Shown here: one piece after another, positions 16,092 through 24,229 of the stretch
Layout: each line of letters opens with the position of its first letter
Position numbering within the stretch: the stretch's first letter is position 1
NCBI GenBank assembly: GCA_902785365.1
Contig: CACZYC010000019.1
Location: 1 to 40,216 of the forward strand
DNA length: 40,216 nt
DNA from: an uncultured Ruminococcus sp.
GTDB taxonomy: Bacteria; Bacillota; Clostridia; Oscillospirales; Acutalibacteraceae
Direction: 5' to 3'
Program-made: the position numbers and the translations under genes
The notes under the pieces: generated by a model
The model's database searches: none
What the model was told of the DNA's origin: nothing
Seen by the model: only the letters and a program-made list of their open reading frames with translations

Positions 16092-16808
16092 ATGCCTAAT
16101 CAGTTTTCGCGCTCTGAGCTTTTGATTGGCTCAGACGGCTTAAATAAGCTAAAATCCTCGCGTGTCGCAGTTTTTGGAATTGGCGGTGTAGGAGGTTATA
16201 CAGCCGAAGCTCTTGTCAGAAGCGGTATTGGCGAGCTTGATATTGTTGATAAGGATAAGGTTTCGTTGACAAATATCAATCGCCAGATTTTCGCCACTCA
16301 CAATACAATTGATGAATTCAAGGTTGACGCCGCGGTGCAGAGACTCCTCACTATCAATCCCGACCTCAGACTTAATACTTATAAAACATTTTTTATGCCA
16401 GAAACATCGAATGAATTTGATTTTAAAAGCTATGATTACGTAGTTGACGCAATTGATACCGTTACAGGTAAAATAGAACTGGTAATGAAAGCGAATGAAT
16501 CTAATACTCCGATTATTTCCGCTATGGGTGCTGGAAATAAGTTGGACGCGTCGTTGTTTGAGGTGGATGATTTATTTAAAACTTCTATGTGTCCGCTTGC
16601 CAGAGTAATGCGTAGTGAACTCAGGAAACGCGGAATAAAAAAGCTTAAAGTAGTGTATTCAAAAGAAAAACCGCTTATTCCTGTCGGTGAAACAGAAGAA
16701 GAAGCGGCTAACGGTAAACAAATCCCGGGGAGTATGTCATTTGTACCGCCCGTAGTGGGTCTCATAATCGCGGGAGAAGTTGTCAAGGATTTGTGTGGAA
16801 TCAGGTGA
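16092..16808 (+). CDS. tcdA: tRNA threonylcarbamoyladenosine dehydratase (E1-like)
   Basis: This ThiF/E1-like enzyme cyclises t6A37 of tRNA to ct6A with ATP. The nucleotide-binding loop is GIGGVGGYTAEALVRSGIG (residues 28-46), followed by DIVDKDKVSLTNINRQ and the YVVDAIDTVTGK segment. The middle MGAGNKLDAS and the C-terminal GSMSFVPPVVGLIIAGEVV are typical of the CsdL/TcdA group. Length 238 aa, normal. It probably shares a transcript with the following transglutaminase gene, which starts 4 nt after the stop. Confidence 0.92.
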   Translation: MPNQFSRSELLIGSDGLNKLKSSRVAVFGIGGVGGYTAEALVRSGIGELDIVDKDKVSLTNINRQIFATHNTIDEFKVDAAVQRLLTINPDLRLNTYKTFFMPETSNEFDFKSYDYVVDAIDTVTGKIELVMKANESNTPIISAMGAGNKLDASLFEVDDLFKTSMCPLARVMRSELRKRGIKKLKVVYSKEKPLIPVGETEEEAANGKQIPGSMSFVPPVVGLIIAGEVVKDLCGIR

Positions 16809-16812
16809 GTTT

Positions 16813-18093
16813 TTGAAAAAATTGATATTATTTATTCTGCCTTTATTAGTTTTTGCCGTTTCCTGCGGCACGCAATCCGTTGATAATAACCCGAAAAAAG
16901 TTTCCGCGCAAATTTACTCTTTCGTACCCGATGTCGAAAAAAACTATAAAGGCATAGAAAGTTATATAGCCGAATCCCTCAGAAAAAAGAAATCTAAGAT
17001 AGATATTTCAAAATACGGCGTATCTATTGATGATCTTCCTCAGGTGTACAGGTCGGCTTTGTTTACAAATCCGGACATTTTCTACGCTGACGCTGCCAGC
17101 TTTAACTATGATTATGATATAAACAATAAAATATTTTATATTTATCCGGAATACATCGTCAGAAAAAATGAAATCCCTGATTATATTAAGAAATTTGATA
17201 ATACCGTAAATGACTTTTTAAAGCAAGTTGATAATAACCTGTCTGATTTTGAAAAGGCTTTAACCATTCACGATAAGATTATTTGTGATTGCAAGTATAA
17301 GTCAGGTGAAGGCTTGGTATATACCGCGTACGGAGCGCTTGTGAACAGGGAAGCCGTATGTGAGGGTTACACCAGAGCGTACAGCTATTTGCTTTATAAA
17401 GCGGGAATCAGCAATAAATGCTTAGATAATGTCATGGAACATCATTGTTGGAATCTTGTACAGATCGATAAAAAGTGGTATCACGCGGATTTAACTGATG
17501 ATGACCCTACACCTGATACCTGCGGTTACGTTTCTCATGAATGTTTTCTTATCAGCGACAGCAAACTGGATTCATTCAAATATGAGGAACACATTGGCTA
17601 TAAGTCAGACGTCACCTATGAAAATGAATATACTTGTTCCTCCAAATCTTACGATTCATCATTTTTTCGTGGTATTCTGTCCTGCATTTATGTTAAGAAT
17701 AGTGTTTACTATTATATAGATAACAACTATCAGAACAAAAATTATTCAGCTTTTATAGCCCGTAATGGTAATAAAATTGAAGTTGTTGACAACATAAAGG
17801 ATAGATGGTACAGCGTAGATAATGAGGAGTATACCAATTCTTTTTCTAAACTTTGTTATATTGACGGTTACTTCTTTTACAATACCCCTAAATGTATTTA
17901 CAGCTATAATTTAATAGACAACAAGATTAAAGCAGAGTACAACTCGACCGATAATGAGCAAAATGATTTTTACGGATTAATGACAAACGGAAGAAATATT
18001 ATAGCTGACAAAAAGAAATCCCCGCTCAAAGAGGGGGAAAGAGAGAAAATCCTTTATATAGATAAAAACAAATCTGTCAAAGTTTTATCTTAA
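16813..18093 (+). CDS. Transglutaminase-like domain lipoprotein
   Basis: A lipoprotein signal (MKKLILFILPLLVFAVSC, Cys18) is followed by a helical region and a transglutaminase-like core. The catalytic triad is visible as C183 (AVCEGYTRAY), H211 (HHCWN) and D226 (WYHADLTDDD). The C-terminal 170 residues look like a beta-rich domain of Tyr-rich strands similar to DUF5050/propeller-like repeats. Such proteins may act as surface cysteine proteases or crosslinkers; the substrate is unknown. I choose the TTG at 16813 because AGGTGA lies just upstream and the signal peptide then starts correctly; the frame is open back to 16780 inside tcdA. Confidence 0.8.
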   Translation: MKKLILFILPLLVFAVSCGTQSVDNNPKKVSAQIYSFVPDVEKNYKGIESYIAESLRKKKSKIDISKYGVSIDDLPQVYRSALFTNPDIFYADAASFNYDYDINNKIFYIYPEYIVRKNEIPDYIKKFDNTVNDFLKQVDNNLSDFEKALTIHDKIICDCKYKSGEGLVYTAYGALVNREAVCEGYTRAYSYLLYKAGISNKCLDNVMEHHCWNLVQIDKKWYHADLTDDDPTPDTCGYVSHECFLISDSKLDSFKYEEHIGYKSDVTYENEYTCSSKSYDSSFFRGILSCIYVKNSVYYYIDNNYQNKNYSAFIARNGNKIEVVDNIKDRWYSVDNEEYTNSFSKLCYIDGYFFYNTPKCIYSYNLIDNKIKAEYNSTDNEQNDFYGLMTNGRNIIADKKKSPLKEGEREKILYIDKNKSVKVLS

Positions 18094-18103
18094 TGAAAAA
18101 AAT

Positions 18104-18136
18104 AACGGAGTCTGTTTTTAAACAGACTCCGTTTTG
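18104..18136. terminator. Bidirectional terminator
   Basis: AACGGAGTCTGTT (18104-18116) pairs with AACAGACTCCGTT (18121-18133) between two convergent genes. Confidence 0.85.
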
Positions 18137-18146
18137 TTATGTTTGA

Positions 18147-19325
18147 TTATTTAATTTTAATTTTGACCGTTACAGCCTTTGTGCTTGCGTTATAAGCTGT
18201 ATTGCCTGCGGCAGTAACTTTAACCTTGAGCTTAAAGGTTTTGCCTTTCTTCAGGCCCTTCTTAACAGTGATATTGCCGGACTTTTTGTTGATTGTAATT
18301 TTCTTGTCGCCGCTGGTTTTCTTGAATGTTACAGTGCCCTTAGCGTTTTTAATTGTAAACGCAGTAGCTTTCTTGATAGTAGTGTTCTTCTTAGCCTTTG
18401 CCGAGCAAGCCTTAGTCTTAACAGTCATCGGATTAGCTTTCTTGGAAACCTTAATCTTTACGGAAGCAGATTTGCCGTTGTTTGTTGCTGTAATAGTTAC
18501 AGAGCCTGCCTTTTTACCTGTTATTGTGGCAACATTGCCGCTTGCTTTAACGGTAGCGACGCCTGTGTTGCTTGACTTAAAAGTAGTTGCGCCAACAGGA
18601 TTGTTAACTGTTGCGGTAACTTTTGTTGTACCATCCACATAAATGGAAGTTTTAGCCGCTTTAACAGAGATTGTTGTAGGATCGGGAGCTACGGTAGATT
18701 GAGTCGCTTCTGTGGGCTGAGTTGCTTCTGTGGGCTGAGTTACTTCTGAGGGCTGAGTTACTTCTGAGGGCTGTACATCAGTGTTATAACCGGTAAGAGT
18801 CTCTGTAAATGTAGCGTTCGAGAGCTCGTCGTTGATCGAATAATCAGTATCAACCCAGCTAAGGACTGTTTCTCTTGTAAGTTCACCGGGTACTGATGAT
18901 GTTTCGTTGATGAATCCGATTGAACCTGAACCAGCGGCAATAACAGTAAAGTTTATTGTTACCAGAACGCCGTCGTTTGTAAAGTCAATGGGATTAGCCT
19001 GATTTGAGAAATTAAATCTGAATTCATTATTAATGTTCTCGTTGTAATTGTATGTGACGCTGTTTTTGCCGACAACAGGGAAATCAAAATCGCTGTCATT
19101 AGCAATTGACAGTACAGACTGCGGGTAACCTAAATAAAATTCACCGTTAGTGATCTTGTGTAAAGTTTTCAAGTTTACAGTGTAAGTCAATGTATTACCA
19201 ATATCTACTGTGTAAGTTTTGCCGTCTACAGTAATTAATGCTGTGTCAGCAGCTGAAGCAGCCATTACCGAAAAGCAACCAATTACCATAAGAGCAGCGA
19301 TAAAAATAGCAATTAATTTTTTCAT
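18147..19325 (-). CDS. Secreted cohesin-like / Ig-like (BIG2) protein
   Basis: A signal peptide (about 1-26, ending ASA-A) leads to a beta-rich cohesin-like domain (about 30-180, with GEFYLGYPQSVLSI and GVLVTINFTVIAAGSG typical of cohesins). A QPSEVT/QPTEAT tandem linker (about 183-213) and a BIG2 Ig-like domain (about 217-295, GVATVKASGNVATITGKKAGSVTITAT) follow. The C-terminal 95 residues are very Lys-rich and repetitive. There is no sortase motif or dockerin, so retention may rely on the basic tail binding the wall. It is divergent from the amylase gene, which suggests a role in surface polysaccharide work. The RBS AAGGAGG is strong. Confidence 0.78.
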   Translation of the reverse strand: MKKLIAIFIAALMVIGCFSVMAASAADTALITVDGKTYTVDIGNTLTYTVNLKTLHKITNGEFYLGYPQSVLSIANDSDFDFPVVGKNSVTYNYNENINNEFRFNFSNQANPIDFTNDGVLVTINFTVIAAGSGSIGFINETSSVPGELTRETVLSWVDTDYSINDELSNATFTETLTGYNTDVQPSEVTQPSEVTQPTEATQPTEATQSTVAPDPTTISVKAAKTSIYVDGTTKVTATVNNPVGATTFKSSNTGVATVKASGNVATITGKKAGSVTITATNNGKSASVKIKVSKKANPMTVKTKACSAKAKKNTTIKKATAFTIKNAKGTVTFKKTSGDKKITINKKSGNITVKKGLKKGKTFKLKVKVTAAGNTAYNASTKAVTVKIKIK

Positions 19326-19417
19326 TTTGAAAAACCTCCTTTTAATCTATTCTATTCTAACATATATTTATAAAAAAATCCATAGTTAAAATTGTATATA
19401 TTTTTATAAATTTTTTG

Positions 19418-19445
19418 TTGCATTTGGATATAGGCATTATATAAA
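19418..19445 (+). promoter_or_regulatory. Possible promoter of the amylase gene
   Basis: TTGCAT (19418-19423) and TATAAA (19440-19445) are 16 bp apart, 40 bp before the amylase start. The match is modest. Confidence 0.4.
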
Positions 19446-19487
19446 TCTTATGGTATTATTAGATTATCAAATTCCTGGAGGGATATT

Positions 19488-21497
19488 ATGTCAAAAAAAA
19501 TTACATCAATTATACTTGCGATAATTATTTTATCTGTGTCTGCGTTAAGTCTGACGTCTTGCGGTGACAACAAATCCTCTGATTCAAAATCAAGCGCAAC
19601 AGATAACAGTCTTACAGCGAATATCAAAGAAGGTACAATTCTACATTGTTTTTGCTGGGATTTCAAAACAATCGAGAACTCTCTTGAAGACATCGCCGCT
19701 GCAGGCTTCAGCACAATACAGACTTCTCCGATAAATGAATGCCTGGTCGGTGAAAACGGGGGAATGCAATTGTACGGCGACGGAAAATGGTATTACCATT
19801 TCCAGCCTACTGACTTTAAAATCGGCAACTACCAGCTCGGAACACGCGATGAATTCAAGTCAATGTGTAAAAAAGCTGATAAATATGGTATTAAAGTTAT
19901 TGTTGATACTGTTCCCAACCACACCACCCCCGCAGTTGAGTCTGTAAATCAGAATTTGATTGACGCGGTAGGAGGAATGGATAAACTTTATCACAAGAAC
20001 TCTGATAAGGATATTACCAATTGGGGAGACAGATTGCAGTGTACAACATATAAGATGGGCGGACTTCCTGATATTAATACCGAAAACAAGGATTTCCAGG
20101 ACTATTATATTAAATTTGTTAATGATTGTATAGAATGCGGCGCGGACGGTTTCCGTTATGACTGCGCTAAGCATATCGCGCTTGCTGATGATCCTACAGA
20201 AACCAAGGGCGTTAAGAATAATTTCTGGAAAAGAGTTACAACAGAAATCAAAGATGCCAAGAGGATTTTCAATTACGGCGAAGTTTTACAGGGTGATAAC
20301 GACCGTATAGCTGATTATATCAAGACAATCGGCGCCACTACCGCCAGCGCTTTAGGCGGTTCAATCCGAAGCGCAATTACATCCAATAATTTATACGCTT
20401 CACTTGTCAAGGAATTTCAGGTGGGCGGCAGCAGCAACTGTGTTACATGGGTTGAGTCCCACGATAACTATATTAATGACGGCAACTGGGCTCAGATGGA
20501 TAATAAACAGATTATTCTCGGGTATGCTATATTAGCGGCAAGAGCTAAAGGAACTCCTTTGTTCTTTGACCGTCCCTACGGCAATTCACTAGACGAGCAG
20601 TGGGGAACTATGAATTATATCGGCACAAGCGGCGATATGTTCTATAAAGACAAAAGTGTAGCTGAGGTTAACTTCTTCCGAAACGCTATGGTAGGAGAGA
20701 AGGAAACTTTCTATAATCCCGATGACGATGATTCCGCGCTTGAAATCTGCCGAGGTAATAAGGGCGCTGTTATTATAAATACCGCAGGCGACTTGAAACT
20801 TAATATGAAAACAGACCTTGCTGACGGTACATACGTTGACCGTGTTGACGGTAAAACAGAGTATACTGTTAAGGACGGAAAAATAACTTGTAAATCAAAT
20901 GTTCCCGAGGAAACAGTAGTTGTTCTCTATAATGACGGCTATGTTGAGCGCGACACTCCCGCCACTGTAAAAGTCAGTGATGATACAAAGATTATTTTCG
21001 ATGGCAAAACGGTTGACGCTAAGCTGGAAAGCAAAAATGCCAAGAAAGCCACTTACGTTATAGGTGACGGCGAAGAAAAAGAATACAAAAACGGGGACAG
21101 AATTACCCTCAAATCCGATGATGCTAAGAATGGTGTGATCACTTTAATTCTTCGAGGCGAAAATAATAGTGGTCAAAAGACATATATGAAGTATTGTTTT
21201 ACCAATCCTGAACTTATGTTTGAGGGCAAAGGTGTAAAGAAAGGTGATACAATTACATTCACTAAACCCGATTCCTGGGGAAATGATATAAACGCGTATA
21301 TATATTTTGGCGATAACAATGAAACTACGTGGCCAGGCAACGCTATGACTAAAAAGAGCGGAAACACATATACCTATAAAGTTAAGAATGACTGGGATAT
21401 AGCTTATGTTATTTTTAACGACGGTACAGAACAGTATCCGGGTCAAGGCGAGCAGGGGTTTGACCTTGAAGCCAATGGCGAATATTCAGTTCCTTAA
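19488..21497 (+). CDS. Lipoprotein alpha-amylase (GH13) with C-terminal CBM26-like domain
   Basis: This enzyme hydrolyses alpha-1,4 bonds in starch at the cell surface. The lipobox is LTSC (Cys25). GH13 conserved regions are region I DTVPNH (140-145), region II GFRYDCAKH with nucleophile D225, region III FNYGEVLQ with acid/base E264, and region IV ESHDN with D326. After the catalytic barrel and a beta C-domain (to about 475) comes a linking module (about 476-560). A C-terminal starch-binding domain (about 575-669, with YIYFGDNNETTWPGNAM and VIFNDGTEQYPGQGE) looks like CBM26. No dockerin is present, so it is membrane-tethered rather than part of a complex. The RBS is CTGGAGG. Confidence 0.93.
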   Translation: MSKKITSIILAIIILSVSALSLTSCGDNKSSDSKSSATDNSLTANIKEGTILHCFCWDFKTIENSLEDIAAAGFSTIQTSPINECLVGENGGMQLYGDGKWYYHFQPTDFKIGNYQLGTRDEFKSMCKKADKYGIKVIVDTVPNHTTPAVESVNQNLIDAVGGMDKLYHKNSDKDITNWGDRLQCTTYKMGGLPDINTENKDFQDYYIKFVNDCIECGADGFRYDCAKHIALADDPTETKGVKNNFWKRVTTEIKDAKRIFNYGEVLQGDNDRIADYIKTIGATTASALGGSIRSAITSNNLYASLVKEFQVGGSSNCVTWVESHDNYINDGNWAQMDNKQIILGYAILAARAKGTPLFFDRPYGNSLDEQWGTMNYIGTSGDMFYKDKSVAEVNFFRNAMVGEKETFYNPDDDDSALEICRGNKGAVIINTAGDLKLNMKTDLADGTYVDRVDGKTEYTVKDGKITCKSNVPEETVVVLYNDGYVERDTPATVKVSDDTKIIFDGKTVDAKLESKNAKKATYVIGDGEEKEYKNGDRITLKSDDAKNGVITLILRGENNSGQKTYMKYCFTNPELMFEGKGVKKGDTITFTKPDSWGNDINAYIYFGDNNETTWPGNAMTKKSGNTYTYKVKNDWDIAYVIFNDGTEQYPGQGEQGFDLEANGEYSVP

Positions 21498-21509
21498 ATT
21501 TAGAAAATC

Positions 21510-21537
21510 AGGACACCGCTTGGTGTCCTTTTTCTTT
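21510..21537 (+). terminator. Terminator of the amylase gene
   Basis: GGACACC (21511-21517), a GCTT loop and GGTGTCC (21522-21528), then TTTTTCTTTT. The same GACACC/GGTGTC stem core recurs in the terminator of tail repeat unit B at 21957-21976. Confidence 0.88.
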
Positions 21538-21620
21538 TGCATTGCAAATGCTTCTTATTTTCGATTTTCGCTATCGCTTAAATCTCGGCACATTTTGTTA
21601 GAGCCCCGTTATTTCTATTG
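21538..21620 (-). repeat. Partial tRNA-Ala tail repeat
   Basis: No gene is seen. It ends with a degenerate inverted copy of the tRNA-Ala 3' region (AGAGCCCCGTTATTTCT, about 21599-21615) that directly abuts the direct copy starting the next unit, with no terminator between them. It may be a decayed end of the array. Confidence 0.4.
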
Positions 21621-21803
21621 TGGAGATAACTGTGTTCCATCTTTACCTGCGTTCCGTTTCGCCTGTGACAACCTCTATATTGGTAAAGTTCCCCTAAAGC
21701 GACGGCGGGACAACAGTCCACCGGACTGTTGTCTTCTTCCGCCTTTCGAGCCCCGTTAGAGGCAAAAAACAAGGACACCAAGATGATGTCCTTGTTTTTT
21801 TGG
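21621..21803 (-). repeat. tRNA-Ala tail repeat, unit A (183 bp)
   Basis: The unit starts on the plus strand with TGGAGATAAC, the complement of the tRNA-Ala 3' end. It holds a hairpin GACAACAGTCC-ACC-GGACTGTTGTC (about 21709-21733) and an inverted T-arm copy TTCGAGCCCCGTTA (about 21745-21758). An enclosing CCTCTA/TAGAGG helix and a closing terminator with AACAAGGACA/TGTCCTTGTT arms (about 21768-21796) complete it. Reading frames across it are incidental. Unit B repeats the plan exactly 183 bp later. Confidence 0.7.
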
Positions 21804-21986
21804 TGGAGATAACTGCGTTTTATCAATTAAAAAAGTTTCGTTTCGCCTGTTACCACCTCTATATTGATAAAGCTCGGTTAAAGCTACGGGCTAAAAACAG
21901 TCCACAGGACTGTTTTTTAACACCCTTTCGAGCCCTGTTAGAGGCAAAAATAATAGAGACACCAAACGGTGTCTCTATTATTTTGG
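21804..21986 (-). repeat. tRNA-Ala tail repeat, unit B (183 bp)
   Basis: It has the same plan as unit A: TGGAGATAAC at 21804, hairpin AAAAACAGTCC-ACA-GGACTGTTTTT (about 21892-21916), and inverted T-arm copy TTCGAGCCCTGTTA (about 21928-21941). The CCTCTA/TAGAGG helix and a perfect terminator (AATAATAGAGACACC with GGTGTCTCTATTATT) follow. Compared with unit A both arms of the central hairpin change together (GACAAC/GTTGTC to AAAAAC/GTTTTT), so base pairing is kept. Before the element inserted, this unit lay directly downstream of tRNA-Ala. Confidence 0.7.
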
Positions 21987-22033
21987 TGGAGATAACGGGG
22001 CTCGAACCCGTGACCTCTTGACTGCCAGTCAAG
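21983..22033 (-). repeat. attL: tRNA-Ala 3'-end duplicate
   Basis: These 51 bp are identical to 27252-27302 and include the anticodon stem 3' half, T-arm, acceptor 3' strand and CCA. This is the displaced original end of the tRNA, no longer attached to a 5' half; identity ends at the base after 22033. Confidence 0.9.
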
Positions 22034-22082
22034 GTATAAAACGCCTGTAAAGCCAGTATTTAAGCCAAATTCTAAAAGCAGC

Positions 22083-22105
22083 GGCATACAAAACGGCATA
22101 CAAAT
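22083..22105 (+). repeat. Left pair of putative integrase arm-type sites
   Basis: Two tandem GGCATACAAA boxes with 12-bp spacing, between attL and the integrase stop. The identical 23-bp pair occurs near the right end at 27119-27141 in the same orientation, as expected of arm-binding sites for a Tn916/phage-type integrase. Confidence 0.65.
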
Positions 22106-22143
22106 GGCACATTTTTTTACTTTTTTGGTGTATTCCGCTGCTG

Positions 22144-23319
22144 TTATGCTGAAATCAAATATTCATTCTTTAGCCGCTCTTTATATTCGTCTGATAAGGT
22201 GCTTTTATTGAAGTGTTCTAAGTCTGTATAAATGTCAACGGTCGTTTGTATTTTAGCGTGACCGAGTATCTGTTTTGCAGTTACTACATTAACATCTTGA
22301 AGATATAACATAGTAGCAAATGTATGACGGAGATAATGAGCGGAAAAGTTTTCTATTCTCATTGGCAGCTTACTGTTTTTATACTTAGCTTTGTGTTTTT
22401 CTATAAGCTCTTTATTATAACCGTATTTTTCATTAAGAACTGATAAATAATTCTCCCACATTCTTTTCCAACTTGTTTTCGTGTACATATTATTATCATT
22501 ATTTAAACAAATTGTATTTGAAAGGATTTTTGTGTTAGCTCTGTAACTCTGTAGATAATCTACTAATATTTGTGGTATAGGTACAATCCGTGTGGCGGCT
22601 GTACTTTTACCACCTTTTTTTATTATGGGCTGATTACTTATAAATTCTACTGATTTATTAACTGATATTGTTTTCTTCTTAAAGTCTATATCAGACCATA
22701 GCAGCGGGATAACCTCCCCGCGGCGCAATCCTGAAAACATCATTATCATAGCAGGGAGCTGCGCTCTGTGTTCGGTATCAATAATCCATTGTTGCTCTAC
22801 CTCTGTTAAGGCTCTACGCTCTTTAACGGGCGCGGTCTTTGAAATAGTAACAGAATCAAAAAAATCTTTTACACCTGAAATGTCGTTAGATATAGCGTAC
22901 CTGAATATAGCACACGCAACTTTTTTAATATTCTCAAGGCTGCGTTTTGACATTGGCTTTCCTGTTGTAGGATTCTTCTTTGCAAGCTCTATCATAAAGC
23001 GGTTAAAGTCAGAAAGTTTTATATCCTTAAGCTCTGTAAATTCATATTTACGGTTAAGGTGCATTATAGCAGCTTTGTATTGTGCCATAGTGCCGTTACT
23101 TATTCCCGAGGGCACTTTTACCTCATTAAGCCATTTATCAGCCCACACGCCGAAATAAGCCCGAGTATAAACGTCTTTGCCGTTGTCTATCTGATACTTT
23201 AATCTTCTTATTTTTTCGTTTAGCTCCCTTTGGGAACTTGCTCTTACATTTTTTCGTATAGCCTTTTTATTTACCGTACCTACATAGACAGTAGTGCGGT
23301 ATTCTTTTTTATTAGCCAT
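22144..23319 (-). CDS. int: Tyrosine site-specific integrase
   Basis: It catalyses integration and excision at tRNA-Ala. The catalytic residues are visible: R199 (FSGLRRGEV), H328 and R331 (HYLRHTFATML), H354 (ILGHAKIQTT) and Y364 (VDIYTDL). The N-terminus has an AP2-like arm-binding region (residues 1-50) and a SAM-like core-binding domain (about 55-150). Length 391 aa is typical of the Tn916/phage class. Its start overlaps the repressor stop by 8 bp, so the two are co-translated. It lies about 110 bp from attL. Confidence 0.95.
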   Translation of the reverse strand: MANKKEYRTTVYVGTVNKKAIRKNVRASSQRELNEKIRRLKYQIDNGKDVYTRAYFGVWADKWLNEVKVPSGISNGTMAQYKAAIMHLNRKYEFTELKDIKLSDFNRFMIELAKKNPTTGKPMSKRSLENIKKVACAIFRYAISNDISGVKDFFDSVTISKTAPVKERRALTEVEQQWIIDTEHRAQLPAMIMMFSGLRRGEVIPLLWSDIDFKKKTISVNKSVEFISNQPIIKKGGKSTAATRIVPIPQILVDYLQSYRANTKILSNTICLNNDNNMYTKTSWKRMWENYLSVLNEKYGYNKELIEKHKAKYKNSKLPMRIENFSAHYLRHTFATMLYLQDVNVVTAKQILGHAKIQTTVDIYTDLEHFNKSTLSDEYKERLKNEYLISA

Positions 23320-23914
23320 TTTCTATTCTCCATTCCGAATAATCTGTTTTTGTTTTATTGCAAAGTTTAACATTTGCCATAAATATTTCAGATAAGTTGC
23401 TACCTAAATTCCAAACGTCTAATATCGATAATGTATATAATACTTTACCGTGCTTTTTTAATAAAACATATTCGTTAAGCACTGAAATTGATTCATATAT
23501 TTCTTCATCTGTAATTGGTTCACTATTATAAGTAATTATTCTATTATTTTTTGGCTCATTGAATTCAACGTCATATCCGTTTAACTCTGCAAGTGTAATC
23601 ACAATTTCCATTTTTCTCTTGTTTTCTTTAGTAGTCTTTTTCCAAGAAAACATCAATTTTTCAACTACACTTTTATATTGCACGTTTTCATCCAAAAGAT
23701 AATCAACATCTAGTATTCCGAAAACTTCACTTGAAGATATTAGCTTTGCCATTCTTTTAGATATAGGGCGTTTCGCGTTTTCTAAATTATAAATGGTTTG
23801 AGTTGAGCAATCCAATTTTTCAGCTAATTCTTCCTGTGTTAAATTATTCTTTATTCTAAGTGTCTTAAAACGTTTTGCCAATTCTTTGTTTGGATTTTGA
23901 TTATTTGACATCAT
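23312..23914 (-). CDS. XRE-family repressor (CI-like)
   Basis: An N-terminal helix-turn-helix (about residues 8-65, RFKTLRIKNNLTQEELAEKLDCSTQTIYNLENAKRP) is followed by about 130 residues of unknown fold rich in Asn and Lys. There is no Ser/Lys autocleavage peptidase domain. It is transcribed with int and away from the Cro-like gene, as in lysogeny switches. The start is the first of two adjacent ATGs, 5 nt after GGAGG. Confidence 0.85.
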   Translation of the reverse strand: MMSNNQNPNKELAKRFKTLRIKNNLTQEELAEKLDCSTQTIYNLENAKRPISKRMAKLISSSEVFGILDVDYLLDENVQYKSVVEKLMFSWKKTTKENKRKMEIVITLAELNGYDVEFNEPKNNRIITYNSEPITDEEIYESISVLNEYVLLKKHGKVLYTLSILDVWNLGSNLSEIFMANVKLCNKTKTDYSEWRIENG

Positions 23915-24034
23915 TTAACCTCCATTTCTCAAACTAAAACAACCTAAACTAGTTTGTGGTTTAAACAACAACTTTGTTGTATAATCATTGTATCATAACA
24001 GTTATGAAAAATCAAGCGAAAGGATGAATTATTT
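23915..24034. promoter_or_regulatory. Divergent repressor/early operon control region
   Basis: This 120-bp gap between the repressor and the Cro-like gene holds several palindromes: AAACTAGTTT near 23947-23956, ACAAC-N6-GTTGT near 23966-23981, and CATAACAGTTATG near 23994-24006. A TATAAT at 23980-23985 points rightward. It is probably the operator set of the switch; individual sites are not proven. Confidence 0.6.
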
Positions 24035-24229
24035 ATGATTAACGAAGATTTAAAACTGTATGCAGCGGGAAAAGGTGTGCGACTTTGGCAAATAGCCAAA
24101 AAATTCAATGTAACCGATTCTTATTTCAGTAGGAAGTTGCGTCAAACATTTAGTGCGGAGGATTCAGAGAGATTCAAGGCGTTTGTTGACGATATAGCGG
24201 CAACTAAGGACGGTGAAAAACGTGTATGA
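24035..24229 (+). CDS. Small Cro-like helix-turn-helix protein
   Basis: A 64-aa protein with a compact helix-turn-helix (about residues 14-38, VRLWQIAKKFNVTDSYFSRKLR) typical of small phage regulators. It is the first gene of the rightward operon, divergent from the repressor, with an AAAGGATG ribosome site. It may oppose the repressor or control excision. Confidence 0.7.
   Translation: MINEDLKLYAAGKGVRLWQIAKKFNVTDSYFSRKLRQTFSAEDSERFKAFVDDIAATKDGEKRV

Noticed and set aside
21621..21986. Tandem 183-bp units as a CRISPR array
   Set aside because: The period is far too long, there are only two full units, the conserved parts are tRNA copies and hairpins, and no cas genes are near.
21406..22021. 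Open frames over the tRNA-Ala tail repeats on both strands (for example one ending VEITGLEPVTS)
   Set aside because: They run through hairpins, terminators and the tRNA copy, have no ribosome site and no domain; the terminal motif is simply the translated tRNA end.
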